Shown: piece by piece, positions 8,338 through 17,960 of the stretch
Layout of the letters: each line of letters opens with the position of its first letter
Position numbering within the stretch: position 1 is the first letter of the stretch
Assembly (NCBI GenBank): GCA_036275915.1
Contig: DASUCV010000022.1
Location: 310,001 to 374,000, forward strand
Direction: 5' to 3'
Length of the DNA: 64,000 bases
From: Candidatus Polarisedimenticolaceae bacterium
GTDB lineage: Bacteria > Acidobacteriota > Polarisedimenticolia > Polarisedimenticolales > DASRJG01
Program-made: the position numbers and the translations under genes
Notes under the pieces: generated by a model
Databases searched by the model: none
Seen by the model: only the letters and a program-made list of their open reading frames with translations
What the model was told of the DNA's origin: nothing

Positions 8338-10886
8338 CCGTGCGGCGTCACCAGCACGACCGCGCTCCGCATGCGGCGGCAGCGCTGGAGGTAGTACTTG
8401 CCGTCGGGACTGATGAGGAGCCACCCGTAGGCCGTCCCCACCGGATCGACGGGCCGTAGCTCTCGGAACAGCTCGCGCTTTCCCGTTGCGAGGTCGGTCT
8501 TCATGATCCGCGGCGGGAGGGTCTGGTCCCAGGAGAGGACGGCCGCGCTGTCCGCCGTCCAGCCGAGCGGCACCTCTTCCTTCGGAACGCCCGCGACCGG
8601 GACCTGGCCGGCGGACGAGACCACGTACATCCCGCGCACAGGATCGGCGACGGCGACCTTTGTTCCGTCGATGGAGATCACCGCCCCGGTCGCCCCTTCC
8701 CGCGAGACCTTGCGCGGCACGCCGTCGCCGAGGTCGAAGACGTAGGCTGCGCGTCCTTCGGTGCCCTTGCTGCCGACGAACGCGAATCGTCGTCCGTCGC
8801 TCGAGAACTGCAGGTAATGCCCGGCGAGCCCGCTGTAGAGCACGCCGTGTAGGTCGAGCGGGCGCGGCTGTCCCGCGCCGACTGGAAGGAGCGTGAGCCC
8901 GCGCGTCTCTTTGAGCGTCGTCGTCGCCAGGACCCACTTGGCGTCCGGCGTCATGCCGACGGTGAGCCCCGGACCGAGGCGCACCGCGGGCGCATCGCCG
9001 CGGCGGAAGAAGACGGTGTAGTCACCGTCGATGACGACGTTGTCCGATCCCGCATAGCTCGAGCCGTCGGCCGAGATGCCGGCGGCGGTGTCGTTCGACC
9101 CGAGCGAGTAGACGCGCTCGCTCATGTCGCCTGCCAGCTCGCCCGCGAGCGTGATCCAGGTGTCGTCGGTCACGATCAGCACGCGTCCGTCGGACGCGAC
9201 GTCCTGGAGCCGCACAATGCCGGGAATCCGCATGACGAGTCGGGGTGGCCGCCCGGGTTCGACCGCGAAGACCTGTCCTCCCTCGAAGTCGCTCGAGTTC
9301 GAATACCAGACCGTCTTGCCGTCGGGAGCCCACGCGCATCCCTGCGTGTACTGCTGCTCCGATCCGAGCAACCGGACCTTGCCGTCGACGTCGATCAGCT
9401 TGATCTCACCGAGATCGTCTCCCCAGACCCGGTGGTCGACGAACGCGACGCGCTTACCGTCGGGGGCGATGCGCGGCTGGCCGATCCACCCGTGGCTTCG
9501 GAAAACTTCCTTGCCGATCGGGTACTGGAGCACCTGATCGCCTCCATCGCCGACGACGACGGCGAACTGACTTCCGTCGGGCGAGATGTCGGCGTCGAAG
9601 ACGTTCTCGAGAAGCTCGCGCGGCGTGCCTCCGGTGAGGGCGACCTGCGCGAGCGTCCCGGTGCGCAGCCAGCTCCCCGCGTAATGCCGGCCCAGGAGGA
9701 GCGCCATCTTGCTGTCCCGCGAGATCCCGGCGATGTCCGCGCTCGGCAGATCGATCGGTCGGGACTCGAGACCGTCCGCGCGCATCGAGAAGAGGGAGAG
9801 CGGCCGGCCGTCGAAGGCGCTGCCGTAGATCACCGTTCCACCGTCGGAGGTGAAGCGCGCGGACTGCACGATGCCGTTGCCAACCGTGAGCGGACGGAAG
9901 ACCGGCGGACGCGTGACCGCAGCCTTGCGGCCGAACACCAATCCACCGATGACCGCGAGCGCCGCGACAGCGACGACGACTCCATACATCCACATGGGGA
10001 CAGATCGTGAAACGGCGACCGACTCCGCCCGTGCCGGCGCCTCCTCGAGAGCGATCCTTCCGTCGCCGATGTCGCGGAGGCGCTCCTTGGGTTCTTTGAC
10101 GAGGCATCGAGCGATGAGGGCCTTCACGTGCGCGGGAGTGCCCGCGGGGAGGGCGGACCAATCGGGCTCGCGCGTGAGCACCGCCGCCATCGTGTCGGAG
10201 ACCGTCTCGCCGGGAAAAGCGAGCTGCCCCGTGAGCATCTCGTAGAGGACGCAGCCGAACGCCCAGTTGTCGGCGCGCTTGTCGACGGTGCGTCCGCGCG
10301 CGGCTTCGGGGCTCATGTACGCCGCCGTGCCGAGGATGACGCCCGACACGGTGCCGAGCGACGTGATCGTCGGCGACATCGAGGCGTCGCGCGACCCGTC
10401 GGGCCTCGCGTCCAGCGCCTTCGCGAGGCCGAAGTCGAGGACCTTGACCTTGCCGTCCGGGGTGAGCTTGACGTTCGCCGGCTTGAGATCGCGGTGGACG
10501 ATGCCGCGCTCGTGCGCCGCCTCGAGCGCCTCCGCGATCTGGAGCGCGACGTCGAGCGCTTCCTGAATCGGAAGCCGGCCCGACTTCAGGCGCTCCGCAA
10601 GATCGAGCCCCGGCACCATCTCCATCGCGAGGAACCGCTGGCCCCCCTCGTCGTGGAAACCGTAGATCGCCGCGATGCTCGGGTGGTTGAGCGATGCGAG
10701 CACCTTCGCTTCGCGATCAAAGCGAGCGAGACGCTCCGCATCGTTCGCGACCGAGGCCGGGAGGAACTTGAGCGCGACCTCGCGATCGAGCGTCGTGTCC
10801 TTCGCCCGCCAGACTTCTCCCATGCCGCCGGCGCCGAGCGGCGCCAGGATTTCGTAGGGACCGAGTCGGGTGCCGGCGGCGATCAC
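8334..10886 (-). CDS. Ser/Thr protein kinase with C-terminal TolB-like propeller
   Basis: An 850-residue transmembrane Hanks-type kinase. The kinase domain occupies about residues 11-275: glycine loop GAGGMGEVW, ATP-binding K40, catalytic H131-R-D133 with K135 and N138, and D151-F-G. One membrane helix lies near 298-320. The remaining ~530 residues form WD40/PD40-like propeller repeats (for example SPDGSQFAVV and APDGKRVAFV), presumably extracytoplasmic. This layout is very common in Acidobacteriota. The propeller probably senses or binds a ligand, but partner and signal are unknown. It lies 27 bp downstream of another PD40 protein gene on the same strand. Confidence 0.95.
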   Translation of the reverse strand: MIAAGTRLGPYEILAPLGAGGMGEVWRAKDTTLDREVALKFLPASVANDAERLARFDREAKVLASLNHPSIAAIYGFHDEGGQRFLAMEMVPGLDLAERLKSGRLPIQEALDVALQIAEALEAAHERGIVHRDLKPANVKLTPDGKVKVLDFGLAKALDARPDGSRDASMSPTITSLGTVSGVILGTAAYMSPEAARGRTVDKRADNWAFGCVLYEMLTGQLAFPGETVSDTMAAVLTREPDWSALPAGTPAHVKALIARCLVKEPKERLRDIGDGRIALEEAPARAESVAVSRSVPMWMYGVVVAVAALAVIGGLVFGRKAAVTRPPVFRPLTVGNGIVQSARFTSDGGTVIYGSAFDGRPLSLFSMRADGLESRPIDLPSADIAGISRDSKMALLLGRHYAGSWLRTGTLAQVALTGGTPRELLENVFDADISPDGSQFAVVVGDGGDQVLQYPIGKEVFRSHGWIGQPRIAPDGKRVAFVDHRVWGDDLGEIKLIDVDGKVRLLGSEQQYTQGCAWAPDGKTVWYSNSSDFEGGQVFAVEPGRPPRLVMRIPGIVRLQDVASDGRVLIVTDDTWITLAGELAGDMSERVYSLGSNDTAAGISADGSSYAGSDNVVIDGDYTVFFRRGDAPAVRLGPGLTVGMTPDAKWVLATTTLKETRGLTLLPVGAGQPRPLDLHGVLYSGLAGHYLQFSSDGRRFAFVGSKGTEGRAAYVFDLGDGVPRKVSREGATGAVISIDGTKVAVADPVRGMYVVSSAGQVPVAGVPKEEVPLGWTADSAAVLSWDQTLPPRIMKTDLATGKRELFRELRPVDPVGTAYGWLLISPDGKYYLQRCRRMRSAVVLVTPHG

Positions 10887-10913
10887 GGCCCAGGATTATG
10901 CCCCGATGTGCGT

Positions 10914-11762
10914 TCAGCCCGAGACCGGCATGATCCAGATATCCATGGACTTGCCGCGCCGCCGCGTGAAAGCGATCCTCGTGCCGTCGGGCGAGAAGAC
11001 GGCGCGCGCGTCCTCGGAGGTCGCCATGCCGTCGGTCAGCGGCCGCAGGCCGGTGCCGTCCGCGTTGATCACATAGACGACCATGACCCCGGTTCGGTTC
11101 GACGAGAAGAGCACACGCTTCCCGTCGGGGGACCAGCTCGGCCACCCCTCGTTCGCGTTGGGACTGTCCGAGAGGTTCTTCGCGTCCTTCATGTCGGGGC
11201 CCGCGAGCATGATGTCGTCGTTGCCGTTCCCGAAGCCGCGGAGGAAGACGAGGTGCTTCCCGTCGGGCGCGTACTGCGCGCACGTCTCGTCTTCCTTGGT
11301 CGCGGTGAGCCTCGACACGCCGCTGCCGTCAGCGTTCATGAGATAGACGTCGTACGCGTTCGCGTCGTCGCGGAGCGAGTTGAAGATGATCTTGCTCCCG
11401 TCGGGCGACCAGTGCGGGTGGATGTCGCTCGCCGGGTTGTTCGTGAGGTTCTTGACGGCGGTGCCGTCGGCCTTCATCACATAGATCTCGTCGTTCCCGG
11501 TCGCGGCGGAATAGAACACGATCTTCGAGCCGTCGGGCGAGAAGGACGGGTTCCGGCAGTCCTTCATCGCCGGCGTGAGATCGCTGAGGCCCGAGCCGTC
11601 GGGGCCCATGACGTAGAGGTGCCACTCCCCCGATCGGTTCGACTGGAAGACGATCTTGGTTCCATCGGGCGACCAGGACGGAAACGCGTTTTCGATCCCG
11701 GTCAGCGGCTGGGGGGCGCCGGCGGCGATCTGTACGGACGCGGCGAGCAAGAGAGTGAGCAT
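10914..11762 (-). CDS. secreted PD40/TolB-like beta-propeller protein
   Basis: A 282-residue protein with an N-terminal signal peptide (~1-16) and six repeats of the form SPDGxKIVFxS with intervening IYVMxADG segments, as in a six-bladed TolB-type propeller. I chose the start at 11762 because it gives a clean signal peptide and is preceded by a strong GAGGAGG ribosome-binding site. The longer open frame upstream only overlaps the ammonia-lyase gene. It probably acts in the periplasm as a binding module. Its proximity to the downstream kinase, which carries the same type of propeller, suggests a functional or evolutionary link. Confidence 0.88.
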   Translation of the reverse strand: MLTLLLAASVQIAAGAPQPLTGIENAFPSWSPDGTKIVFQSNRSGEWHLYVMGPDGSGLSDLTPAMKDCRNPSFSPDGSKIVFYSAATGNDEIYVMKADGTAVKNLTNNPASDIHPHWSPDGSKIIFNSLRDDANAYDVYLMNADGSGVSRLTATKEDETCAQYAPDGKHLVFLRGFGNGNDDIMLAGPDMKDAKNLSDSPNANEGWPSWSPDGKRVLFSSNRTGVMVVYVINADGTGLRPLTDGMATSEDARAVFSPDGTRIAFTRRRGKSMDIWIMPVSG

Positions 11763-11809
11763 CGTGCCTCCTCGAGAGGCTTCGATACGTATCCGAGCGG
11801 ATCGAGTTC

Positions 11810-12772
11810 TCAGATCGCCTTCATGAGCTCCGCCGCCTCGACAAGATCGACGTTGCCGCCGCTGACGACGACCCCGACGCGCTTCCCGCCGATTTCGACC
11901 TTCCCCGCGAGCGCCGCGGCCAGCCCCAACGCACCGGTCGGCTCGACGACGAGCTTCATCCGCTCCCAGAGGAGCTTCATCGCGACGACGATCTCGCGGT
12001 CGCTCACCGTCACGATGTCGTCGACGTTCTTCCGGATGATGGGGAAGGTGATCTCGCCCAAGGACGCCGTGCGCGCACCGTCGGCGATCGTCTCGGGGTG
12101 ATCGCAGCGCTCGAGCCTCCCCGACCGAAACGACCGCGCGGCGTCGTCGGCGCCTGCCGGCTCGACGCCGATGACCTTGCAGCGCGGACTGAGCGCGCGC
12201 GCGGCGATCGACGAGCCGGAGAGGAGGCCTCCGCCGCCGCACGGCACGAGGAGCAGGTCGAGCTCGCCCTCTTCTTCGAACAACTCCTTCGCCACCGTCC
12301 CCTGCCCCGCGACCACGTGGGGGTGATCGAACGGCGGAATGAGAACGCCCCCGATCCCGCGCGCGACCTCCTCGCGCTTCTCGGTCGCGGGGTCGTACGT
12401 CACGATGCGGGCGCCGTACGCTTCCGTCGCCGTGCGCTTCACTTTTGCCGCGTTTTTCGGCATGACGATCGTGGCCTTCATGCCGAGGAGACGGCAAGCC
12501 AGCGCGACCGCTTGAGCGTGGTTTCCCGACGAGTAGGCGACGACGCCGCGCGCGCGGTCCTCGTCGGCGATGCGCGAGATCGCGTTGTAGGCGCCCCGGA
12601 TCTTGAACGCCCCGGCGCGCTGGAAGGTCTCGCACTTGAGGAACACTTTCGCGCCGAGCCGTTCGTCCAGCTGAGACGAGGTCATGACGGGGGTCTTGCG
12701 CGCGATCCCACGAAGCCGCGTCGAGGCGGCGACGATGTCGTCCCACCCGACCACGTTAGCGACCGCGTCCAT
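11810..12772 (-). CDS. PLP-dependent threonine/serine ammonia-lyase or serine racemase
   Basis: A 320-residue fold-type II PLP enzyme. The Schiff-base lysine is K57 in FKIRGAYNAI and the phosphate-binding glycine loop is PCGGGGLLSGSS near residues 180-190. It ends after the catalytic domain and lacks the C-terminal ACT-like regulatory domain of biosynthetic IlvA, so it belongs to the catabolic threonine dehydratase / serine racemase / threo-3-hydroxyaspartate ammonia-lyase group. Which of these reactions dominates cannot be told from sequence. Its first 17 bases overlap the end of the DUF6624 gene, which suggests co-expression. Confidence 0.9.
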   Translation of the reverse strand: MDAVANVVGWDDIVAASTRLRGIARKTPVMTSSQLDERLGAKVFLKCETFQRAGAFKIRGAYNAISRIADEDRARGVVAYSSGNHAQAVALACRLLGMKATIVMPKNAAKVKRTATEAYGARIVTYDPATEKREEVARGIGGVLIPPFDHPHVVAGQGTVAKELFEEEGELDLLLVPCGGGGLLSGSSIAARALSPRCKVIGVEPAGADDAARSFRSGRLERCDHPETIADGARTASLGEITFPIIRKNVDDIVTVSDREIVVAMKLLWERMKLVVEPTGALGLAAALAGKVEIGGKRVGVVVSGGNVDLVEAAELMKAI

Positions 12773-13322
12773 AGCCGTTCGCGTAGTCCCTCTGTCGCTC
12801 TTTCACCGCATCCCGCCAAGGTGGAAGCCCGATCGCCGCGCGGTTTCTGTCGATGCGGGCCTCGTCCTCGCGCGAGGTCACGCCCGTGCCTTGGGTCCCG
12901 TACATCTGCGGCTTGCCCTCGCCGGTGAGGACGCGGTCGGTCAGATACGCGAGATCGTGCGCGCTGACTTCTCCCGCCGAGAACGCCTCCTGCATGAGCG
13001 TGAGACAGCTCCGCTGAAACGCGACGTCTTCGTCCATGTGCTGGACCACGAGCCACGCCGCGTGCGCCCCGTCGTCGCCGGCGACGCTGCGCCCCGGCCA
13101 GCCGTGCTCTTGCACGATCTGTCGGATGAGCCCGCGATTCCGCTGCCCGATGTCGTTGATCTGACGGCTCTCCTGCTCGCTCGGCGGCCGGGAAGGATTC
13201 GCGGTCGCGATCCGGATCGCCTCTTGATCGTCCCTTCCCATCCGGAGAAGCGTCGCCCGTAGCGATTCGTCGACGCCCACGGCGAGCGAGACGAGGAGAC
13301 CAGCGGCGACCCACAGCGTCAT
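12756..13322 (-). CDS. DUF6624-family protein
   Basis: A 188-residue protein with a hydrophobic N-terminus (~1-18) that may be a signal peptide. It carries the features I associate with DUF6624: a QRNRGLIRQIVQEHGWPG segment, DGAHAAWLVVQHMDED, and the C-terminal block AYLTDRVLTGEG followed by QMYGTQG. The function of the family is unknown. The gene heads a minus-strand series and overlaps the ammonia-lyase start by 17 bp. It diverges from the zinc-ribbon kinase with 62 bp between start codons. Confidence 0.75.
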   Translation of the reverse strand: MTLWVAAGLLVSLAVGVDESLRATLLRMGRDDQEAIRIATANPSRPPSEQESRQINDIGQRNRGLIRQIVQEHGWPGRSVAGDDGAHAAWLVVQHMDEDVAFQRSCLTLMQEAFSAGEVSAHDLAYLTDRVLTGEGKPQMYGTQGTGVTSREDEARIDRNRAAIGLPPWRDAVKERQRDYANGYGRGR

Positions 13323-13384
13323 TTGGACACCGATCGTACCGCTGATCGAGGGTCCGTTCGAGTAGCTGTCTTAGAATCCGCCCG

Positions 13385-15985
13385 ATGCACCGCTGCCCGA
13401 GATGCACGCGGCCCGTTTCCGACGGCGACCGCTTTTGCCCCGCGTGCGGCGCTCCGCTCGTCACGCCGACGTCGGCCCCGACCGAGATCAGCGCGCAGAC
13501 CCCGATCTCCGCGCCGCGCGCTTTCACACCGGGCACGATGCTCGCCGGCCGTTATCGCATCGTCGCCTTCGTCGGGCGCGGCGGCATGGGCGAGGTGTAC
13601 CGCGCCGACGACCTCAGGCTCGGCGAAGCGGTCGCGCTCAAATTCCTCCCGGAAGACGTCGCCGCCGATCCCGGCCGGCGCAAGCGCTTCGACGACGAGG
13701 TGCGGCTCGCCCGCACGATCGCGCACCCGAACGTCTGCCGCGTCTACGACGTCGGCGAGTCGGACGGCCGCACGTTTCTCACGATGGAATACGTCGACGG
13801 CGAGGATCTCGTCTCGCTGCTGCGTCGCATCGGGCGGCTCCCTCCCGCGAAGGGGGTCGAGATCGCGCGCCAGCTCTGCGCCGGGCTCGCCGCGGCGCAC
13901 GAGCGCGGGGTGCTCCACCGCGACCTGAAACCTGCGAACGTCATGATCGACGGTCGCGGTCATGCGAAGATCACCGACTTCGGCCTTGCAGTCGCGGAGA
14001 CGGAGGAAGCCGGCGACGGCGCCGGCACGCCGGCGTACATGTCGCCGGAGCAGCTCGCCGGCAAGCCCGCGACCGCGCGCTCGGATCTCTACGCGCTCGG
14101 CCTCGTCCTCTACGAGGTCTTCACTGGCAAGCGCGCCCTCGAGGCGGCGACGCTCGCGGAGTGGAGATCGGCGCACGCGTCGTCGATCCCATCGAAGCCG
14201 TCGTTGCACGTGCCCGAGCTCGATCCGGCCGCCGAGCAGGCGATGCTGCGGTGCCTCGAGAAGGATCCCGCGCGACGCCCGGCGTCGGCCACCCACCTCG
14301 CGGCGATGCTCCCCGGCGGCGACCCGCTCGCCGCCGCGCTCGCCGCGGGAGAGACGCCTTCACCCGAGCTCGTCGCGGCCGCCGGAGAGGAAGGAACGCT
14401 TTCGCTTCCCCGCGCCACCGCGTGGCTCGTCGTTGCGCTCGCCTCGATCGCGATCTCGGTCGTCGCGATCTCTCGCTACGCGCCGCTCAACCTCATCGCT
14501 GCGCCGAAGTCTCCGGAGGTCCTCGAGGACGGCATCGGCCAGATCCTGAAGACGCTCGGCTTCGAATCGCGTCCGGTCATGACATGGTGGGGAACGCACT
14601 GGGACGCCGATGCGGCCGCGAAGGCAGGCTCCGTCGCCGAGATGGGAACGCTCCGGCCTTCGCCGATGATCTTCGCTTACCGGCAGAGTCCGCAGTACCT
14701 CGACCCGCCCCGGCGAGAGGACGGGGTGAACTTCGAGGAGCCGCCTCCGTACTTTTCGGGAGAGACGCGGGTCGTCACCGACATGGCCGGGAATCTCCGC
14801 GATGTCATCGTGATGCCCGACGAGACGATCTCTCCCGAGACGCCGGCTCTCGGGTCCGTGGATTGGGCCGTCCCCTTTCGTTTGGCCGGCCTCGATCTCG
14901 CGGCGTTTCGGGAAGCGGAGCCGCAGTGGGCGCCATTCGTTCCCGCGGACGAGCGGCGTGCGTGGAAGGGAACGATCGGGAGCACCGAGGTGCGCATCGA
15001 GGGAGCCGCCTGGCGTGGGCGTGTCGACCGCTTCTCCGTGATCCTGCCGACCGATCGCTCGTCCCGCATGGGCGCGGAGTTCGCGAGCGTGTCCCAGAGG
15101 TTCGCGGCGGGACTCATCGTCGGCGTCATTCTCGCCACCTTTCTCATGCTGTCCTTTCTGGCGCGCCGGAACCTCCGGCTCGATCGGGCGTCCCGCGCCG
15201 GCGCCATGAAGTCGGCAGCCATCACCGGAGCGTTCTGCTTCTTGTGCCTCCTTCCCCATCAATCGTGGCGGGCCGACGCCGAGTTCATCTGGTGGACTTG
15301 GATCGAATGCATCGGGATCGCGCTCATGGGCGCCGCATGCGTCTGGCTCGCCTACGTCGCGATCGAGCCTTACCTGAGGCGCAATGCTCCCCACCGGCTC
15401 ATCGCCTGGACGCGTCTTCTGGACGGCCGCTGGCGCGACCCGCTCGTCGGACGCGAGGTGCTCTGCGGCACCGCCATCGGAGCGACGAGCATCGCGTGCT
15501 GGGCGCTCCCGTGGATCATCGGCGTTCCCCTTGGCTGGAAGGGGCTGAACGCGATGCTGGCGACGCCGGTCTTCTACGCGGGGCGCTTCTGGTCCGATCT
15601 GCTCTTCGACGTCTTCGCATCGATCGGCTACACCTGGATGTTCACGGGAGCGTTTCTACTCTTGAAGCTCGCGCTGCGCCGAGAGCTCCTTGCGTGGATC
15701 GGCCTCGGCCTCGTCTTCGCCGGCGGCTGGGCGGGGATCGCGCTCCCTCCGGGAGTGAAGATTGCGTTCCTCATCGCGAACGCCACTCTCGCGGTGATCG
15801 CGTTCCGTATCGGTCAGGTCACGGCGACCGTCATGACCGTGGTGATCGCGCTCCTCGTCGAGGCGCCGTTCGGCATCGGCCGCTGGTACGCGTGGCGCGG
15901 CTACGTCGTCCTCGCCATCGTGCTTGCGATCGCCATCTACGGGTTCCGCGTCGCGATCGGGAAGCGGACGCTCCTGCCTTCGTAA
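13385..15985 (+). CDS. zinc-ribbon Ser/Thr kinase with C-terminal polytopic membrane domain
   Basis: An 866-residue protein. A zinc ribbon (C4-x2-C7, C18-x2-C21) opens it. The kinase domain spans ~57-310, with glycine loop GRGGMGEVY, K86, H178-R-D180 and D198-F-G. A first membrane helix lies near 346-366, then a ~200-residue probably extracytoplasmic segment, then about seven or eight membrane helices from ~580 on. Between two of these sits AIEPYLRR...LLDGRWRDPLVGR, which is also conserved in the kinase at 53690-56359, so the two are paralogues. The TAA stop lies in the left end of a palindromic element shared with the convergent protease gene. The membrane domain has no known function. Confidence 0.93.
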   Translation: MHRCPRCTRPVSDGDRFCPACGAPLVTPTSAPTEISAQTPISAPRAFTPGTMLAGRYRIVAFVGRGGMGEVYRADDLRLGEAVALKFLPEDVAADPGRRKRFDDEVRLARTIAHPNVCRVYDVGESDGRTFLTMEYVDGEDLVSLLRRIGRLPPAKGVEIARQLCAGLAAAHERGVLHRDLKPANVMIDGRGHAKITDFGLAVAETEEAGDGAGTPAYMSPEQLAGKPATARSDLYALGLVLYEVFTGKRALEAATLAEWRSAHASSIPSKPSLHVPELDPAAEQAMLRCLEKDPARRPASATHLAAMLPGGDPLAAALAAGETPSPELVAAAGEEGTLSLPRATAWLVVALASIAISVVAISRYAPLNLIAAPKSPEVLEDGIGQILKTLGFESRPVMTWWGTHWDADAAAKAGSVAEMGTLRPSPMIFAYRQSPQYLDPPRREDGVNFEEPPPYFSGETRVVTDMAGNLRDVIVMPDETISPETPALGSVDWAVPFRLAGLDLAAFREAEPQWAPFVPADERRAWKGTIGSTEVRIEGAAWRGRVDRFSVILPTDRSSRMGAEFASVSQRFAAGLIVGVILATFLMLSFLARRNLRLDRASRAGAMKSAAITGAFCFLCLLPHQSWRADAEFIWWTWIECIGIALMGAACVWLAYVAIEPYLRRNAPHRLIAWTRLLDGRWRDPLVGREVLCGTAIGATSIACWALPWIIGVPLGWKGLNAMLATPVFYAGRFWSDLLFDVFASIGYTWMFTGAFLLLKLALRRELLAWIGLGLVFAGGWAGIALPPGVKIAFLIANATLAVIAFRIGQVTATVMTVVIALLVEAPFGIGRWYAWRGYVVLAIVLAIAIYGFRVAIGKRTLLPS

Positions 15986-16060
15986 TGGGGATATTTGTTT
16001 TTTCTTTCAGAGCTTCTGCAGTTCGAAGCTCTGAAAGAAAGAGCAGAATGTCCCCATTAC
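15982..16060. repeat. 79-bp palindromic element between convergent genes (copy A), likely bidirectional terminator
   Basis: The left arm at 15982-16016 and right arm at 16025-16060 are near-perfect inverted repeats (35 and 36 nt, one indel and a few mismatches). The 8-nt loop is TGCAGTTC. The ends read GTAATGGGGAYA. Each end supplies a TAA stop: 15983-15985 for the kinase and 16057-16059 for the protease on the other strand. A related palindrome with loop TGCAGATC and ends GGGGACA/TGTCCCC lies inside ligD at 49298-49349. The RNA from either strand would fold into a long hairpin. I read it as a REP/MITE-like mobile palindrome now serving as a transcription terminator; the mobility is inference. 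Confidence 0.8.
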
Positions 16061-17916
16061 TTCGCATCGAGCGAGATCAGCTCGACCGTGACCGGGAGGG
16101 TGATCGTCTCACCGCCGCGAGCGACCTCGAACCGGTGTTTCTCTCCTTCCTTCGACAACCAGTTGCGGAACTGACCGAGCGCAAAATCCTTTGCCGGCGT
16201 GCCGTCGACCGCGGTGATGACGTCGCCCTTCTTGAACCCGGCCTTGTCCGCGGGCGATCCTGGCCGCACGCCGGTGACGGGAAACGTATGGAGATCGTCG
16301 CCCGTCGCGAGGACCGAGAGGCCGAACGTGCGCCGCTCGGGGAACGGCTTCCCGACTTCCGCGGTGGGCTCGAAGATGATCCGCGCGCGCGCGTAGTCGA
16401 GGAAGACGTGATAACGGCGGTAGATCGACTCGCCGACGGTGCCGGAGAAGCTCTCGCTCGCGTACGCGCCTTCGGTGTTGACCGACATGTTGATCGGGAT
16501 GTCGGCGACGACCATCTTGCCGATCGTCAGCTTATCGACGCGCCCGCGGACGTTGTTCTGGGCGAAGAACTGGTTCTCGAGGCCGGTCGGCCGGTTCACG
16601 GTGGCGTTCGTCTGCGCGAGGCGCGCGAGGTCGTGCGCCTTCACGTAGGGCGACGTGAGCGTCATCGTCTCCTGCGCGCCGAAGTCGAGGACGAAGTACG
16701 CGGGGATCGCCGGCTTCGTCGGGACGGAGATCGTCGCGTTCGTGAACGGGATGCCGTTGTCGAAGACGACGGGGACGATGAACCCGCTCCCGGTGTACGT
16801 CCACTTCGCCGGATCGTGGAGGGTCAGGAGCTTCTTGTCGTAGTCGATCTCCACGACGAACCGGCTGATGAAGTCGTAGCCGAGGAGCCCGCCCAGCGGG
16901 ACGCCGAGCGCCTTCTCGAGCCCCGTCTCGTCGATGACGGCGACGTGCTGATTGCGCAGCTCGACGCCGGGGAGCGTGAAGGTCGCTCCCGAGGCGAACT
17001 CGTAGTCGGCGGTGCCTCCGCCGCCGGTGGTCTGGGTCGCGGCGTAGCTCTTGAGGCCGAAGCCGGCCATGCGCGTCGAGTTGATCGCCTGCTGGTCGGC
17101 GCCGGTGTCGAGGAGCCACCCGATCGGCGGACGGCCGTTGATCGACGCCTGGAAGATGATGTGTGCGCTGTCGAAGTCGAACGGGATCGGCGGCACGACC
17201 GCGTCCATCTTGACGTCCGACGGTCCGGCCTTCGGTGCCGCGAACTTGTCGGCGGAGATCCCGGCCGAGAGCTTCGCATCGGAACGATCCCATTCGTAGT
17301 CGGGCTTGTTCGTCTCGGTGACCTTGCCGTGCGCGGGCATCTTCACGCCGCCGAGATCGCGCCAGTCGGAGTATGCCGTCGCGATCACGCTGTCCTCGCC
17401 GGGACGCGCGTACGCCACCGGGAGCGCGGTCGCGGCGTCGATCGTCCACGACACGGGCTTGCCTCCCGGCGCCGCCAGCTTCAACACGTACTGCTTGCCG
17501 TCCGCGCTCGCGGACATCGCGGCCGCTTCCATCGCCTTCGTCGGCCCAAACGCGAGGACGGTCCGCTCGAACGTGTCCGCGCGAAGGCGCGCGAGCTCGT
17601 CGCCTTCGACCTTGCGGAGGAAGCCGTTCCAATCGCGCCGGAGCTGGCTGTGGGCCGTGATCACGACCTCGGTCTCGTCGAACTCACGCGTGACGACGGC
17701 GCGGTAGTCGCCTGCCGTGGTCACCCACTCCTCGACCTTGCCGGGGATGCCCCCCTCCTTCGACGTCGCGACGAGCATCGCAGTTCCCGGCTTGCCGGGG
17801 GCCGGCGCGTGCATGGCCTGCCGCCATCGCACACAGATCTCTCGCGCCGTGGGGTCGGCGGCATGGGCACCGCCCGCCGGAAGAAGGAAGAGAAGCGCCA
17901 GAGTCACGGACCGCAT
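16057..17916 (-). CDS. secreted aspartyl protease with PDZ domain
   Basis: A 619-residue protein with a clear signal peptide (~1-20, ending AHA-AD). Residues ~25-230 resemble an outer-membrane lipoprotein-sorting-like or unassigned N-terminal domain. Two retropepsin-like lobes follow: D270-T-G-A with QQAIN after it, and a second, weaker D411-F-G-A. A PDZ domain at ~535-615 contains TGVRPGSPADKAGFKKGD. This arrangement recurs in Acidobacteriota and related bacteria. It should act in the periplasm or be secreted. The second lobe has DFG in place of the usual D-T/S-G, so activity of that site is uncertain. The ATG at 17916 was chosen because it starts the signal peptide. Confidence 0.88.
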   Translation of the reverse strand: MRSVTLALLFLLPAGGAHAADPTAREICVRWRQAMHAPAPGKPGTAMLVATSKEGGIPGKVEEWVTTAGDYRAVVTREFDETEVVITAHSQLRRDWNGFLRKVEGDELARLRADTFERTVLAFGPTKAMEAAAMSASADGKQYVLKLAAPGGKPVSWTIDAATALPVAYARPGEDSVIATAYSDWRDLGGVKMPAHGKVTETNKPDYEWDRSDAKLSAGISADKFAAPKAGPSDVKMDAVVPPIPFDFDSAHIIFQASINGRPPIGWLLDTGADQQAINSTRMAGFGLKSYAATQTTGGGGTADYEFASGATFTLPGVELRNQHVAVIDETGLEKALGVPLGGLLGYDFISRFVVEIDYDKKLLTLHDPAKWTYTGSGFIVPVVFDNGIPFTNATISVPTKPAIPAYFVLDFGAQETMTLTSPYVKAHDLARLAQTNATVNRPTGLENQFFAQNNVRGRVDKLTIGKMVVADIPINMSVNTEGAYASESFSGTVGESIYRRYHVFLDYARARIIFEPTAEVGKPFPERRTFGLSVLATGDDLHTFPVTGVRPGSPADKAGFKKGDVITAVDGTPAKDFALGQFRNWLSKEGEKHRFEVARGGETITLPVTVELISLDAK

Positions 17917-17960
17917 CGGCTCACCTCGAGCCGGTGAATACGTGCGGCGAGCCGGAGGGT

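Noticed and set aside
9996-10010. A GGGGACAG sequence resembling one arm of the palindromic element
   Set aside because: No inverted partner or TGCAG loop follows; it is part of the kinase coding sequence.
13402-17937. A 1511-codon open frame on the plus strand
   Set aside because: It runs through the kinase gene in another frame and antisense across the protease gene. Its translation is Arg/Ala/Asp-rich low complexity with no domain. It is a by-product of high GC and codon bias.
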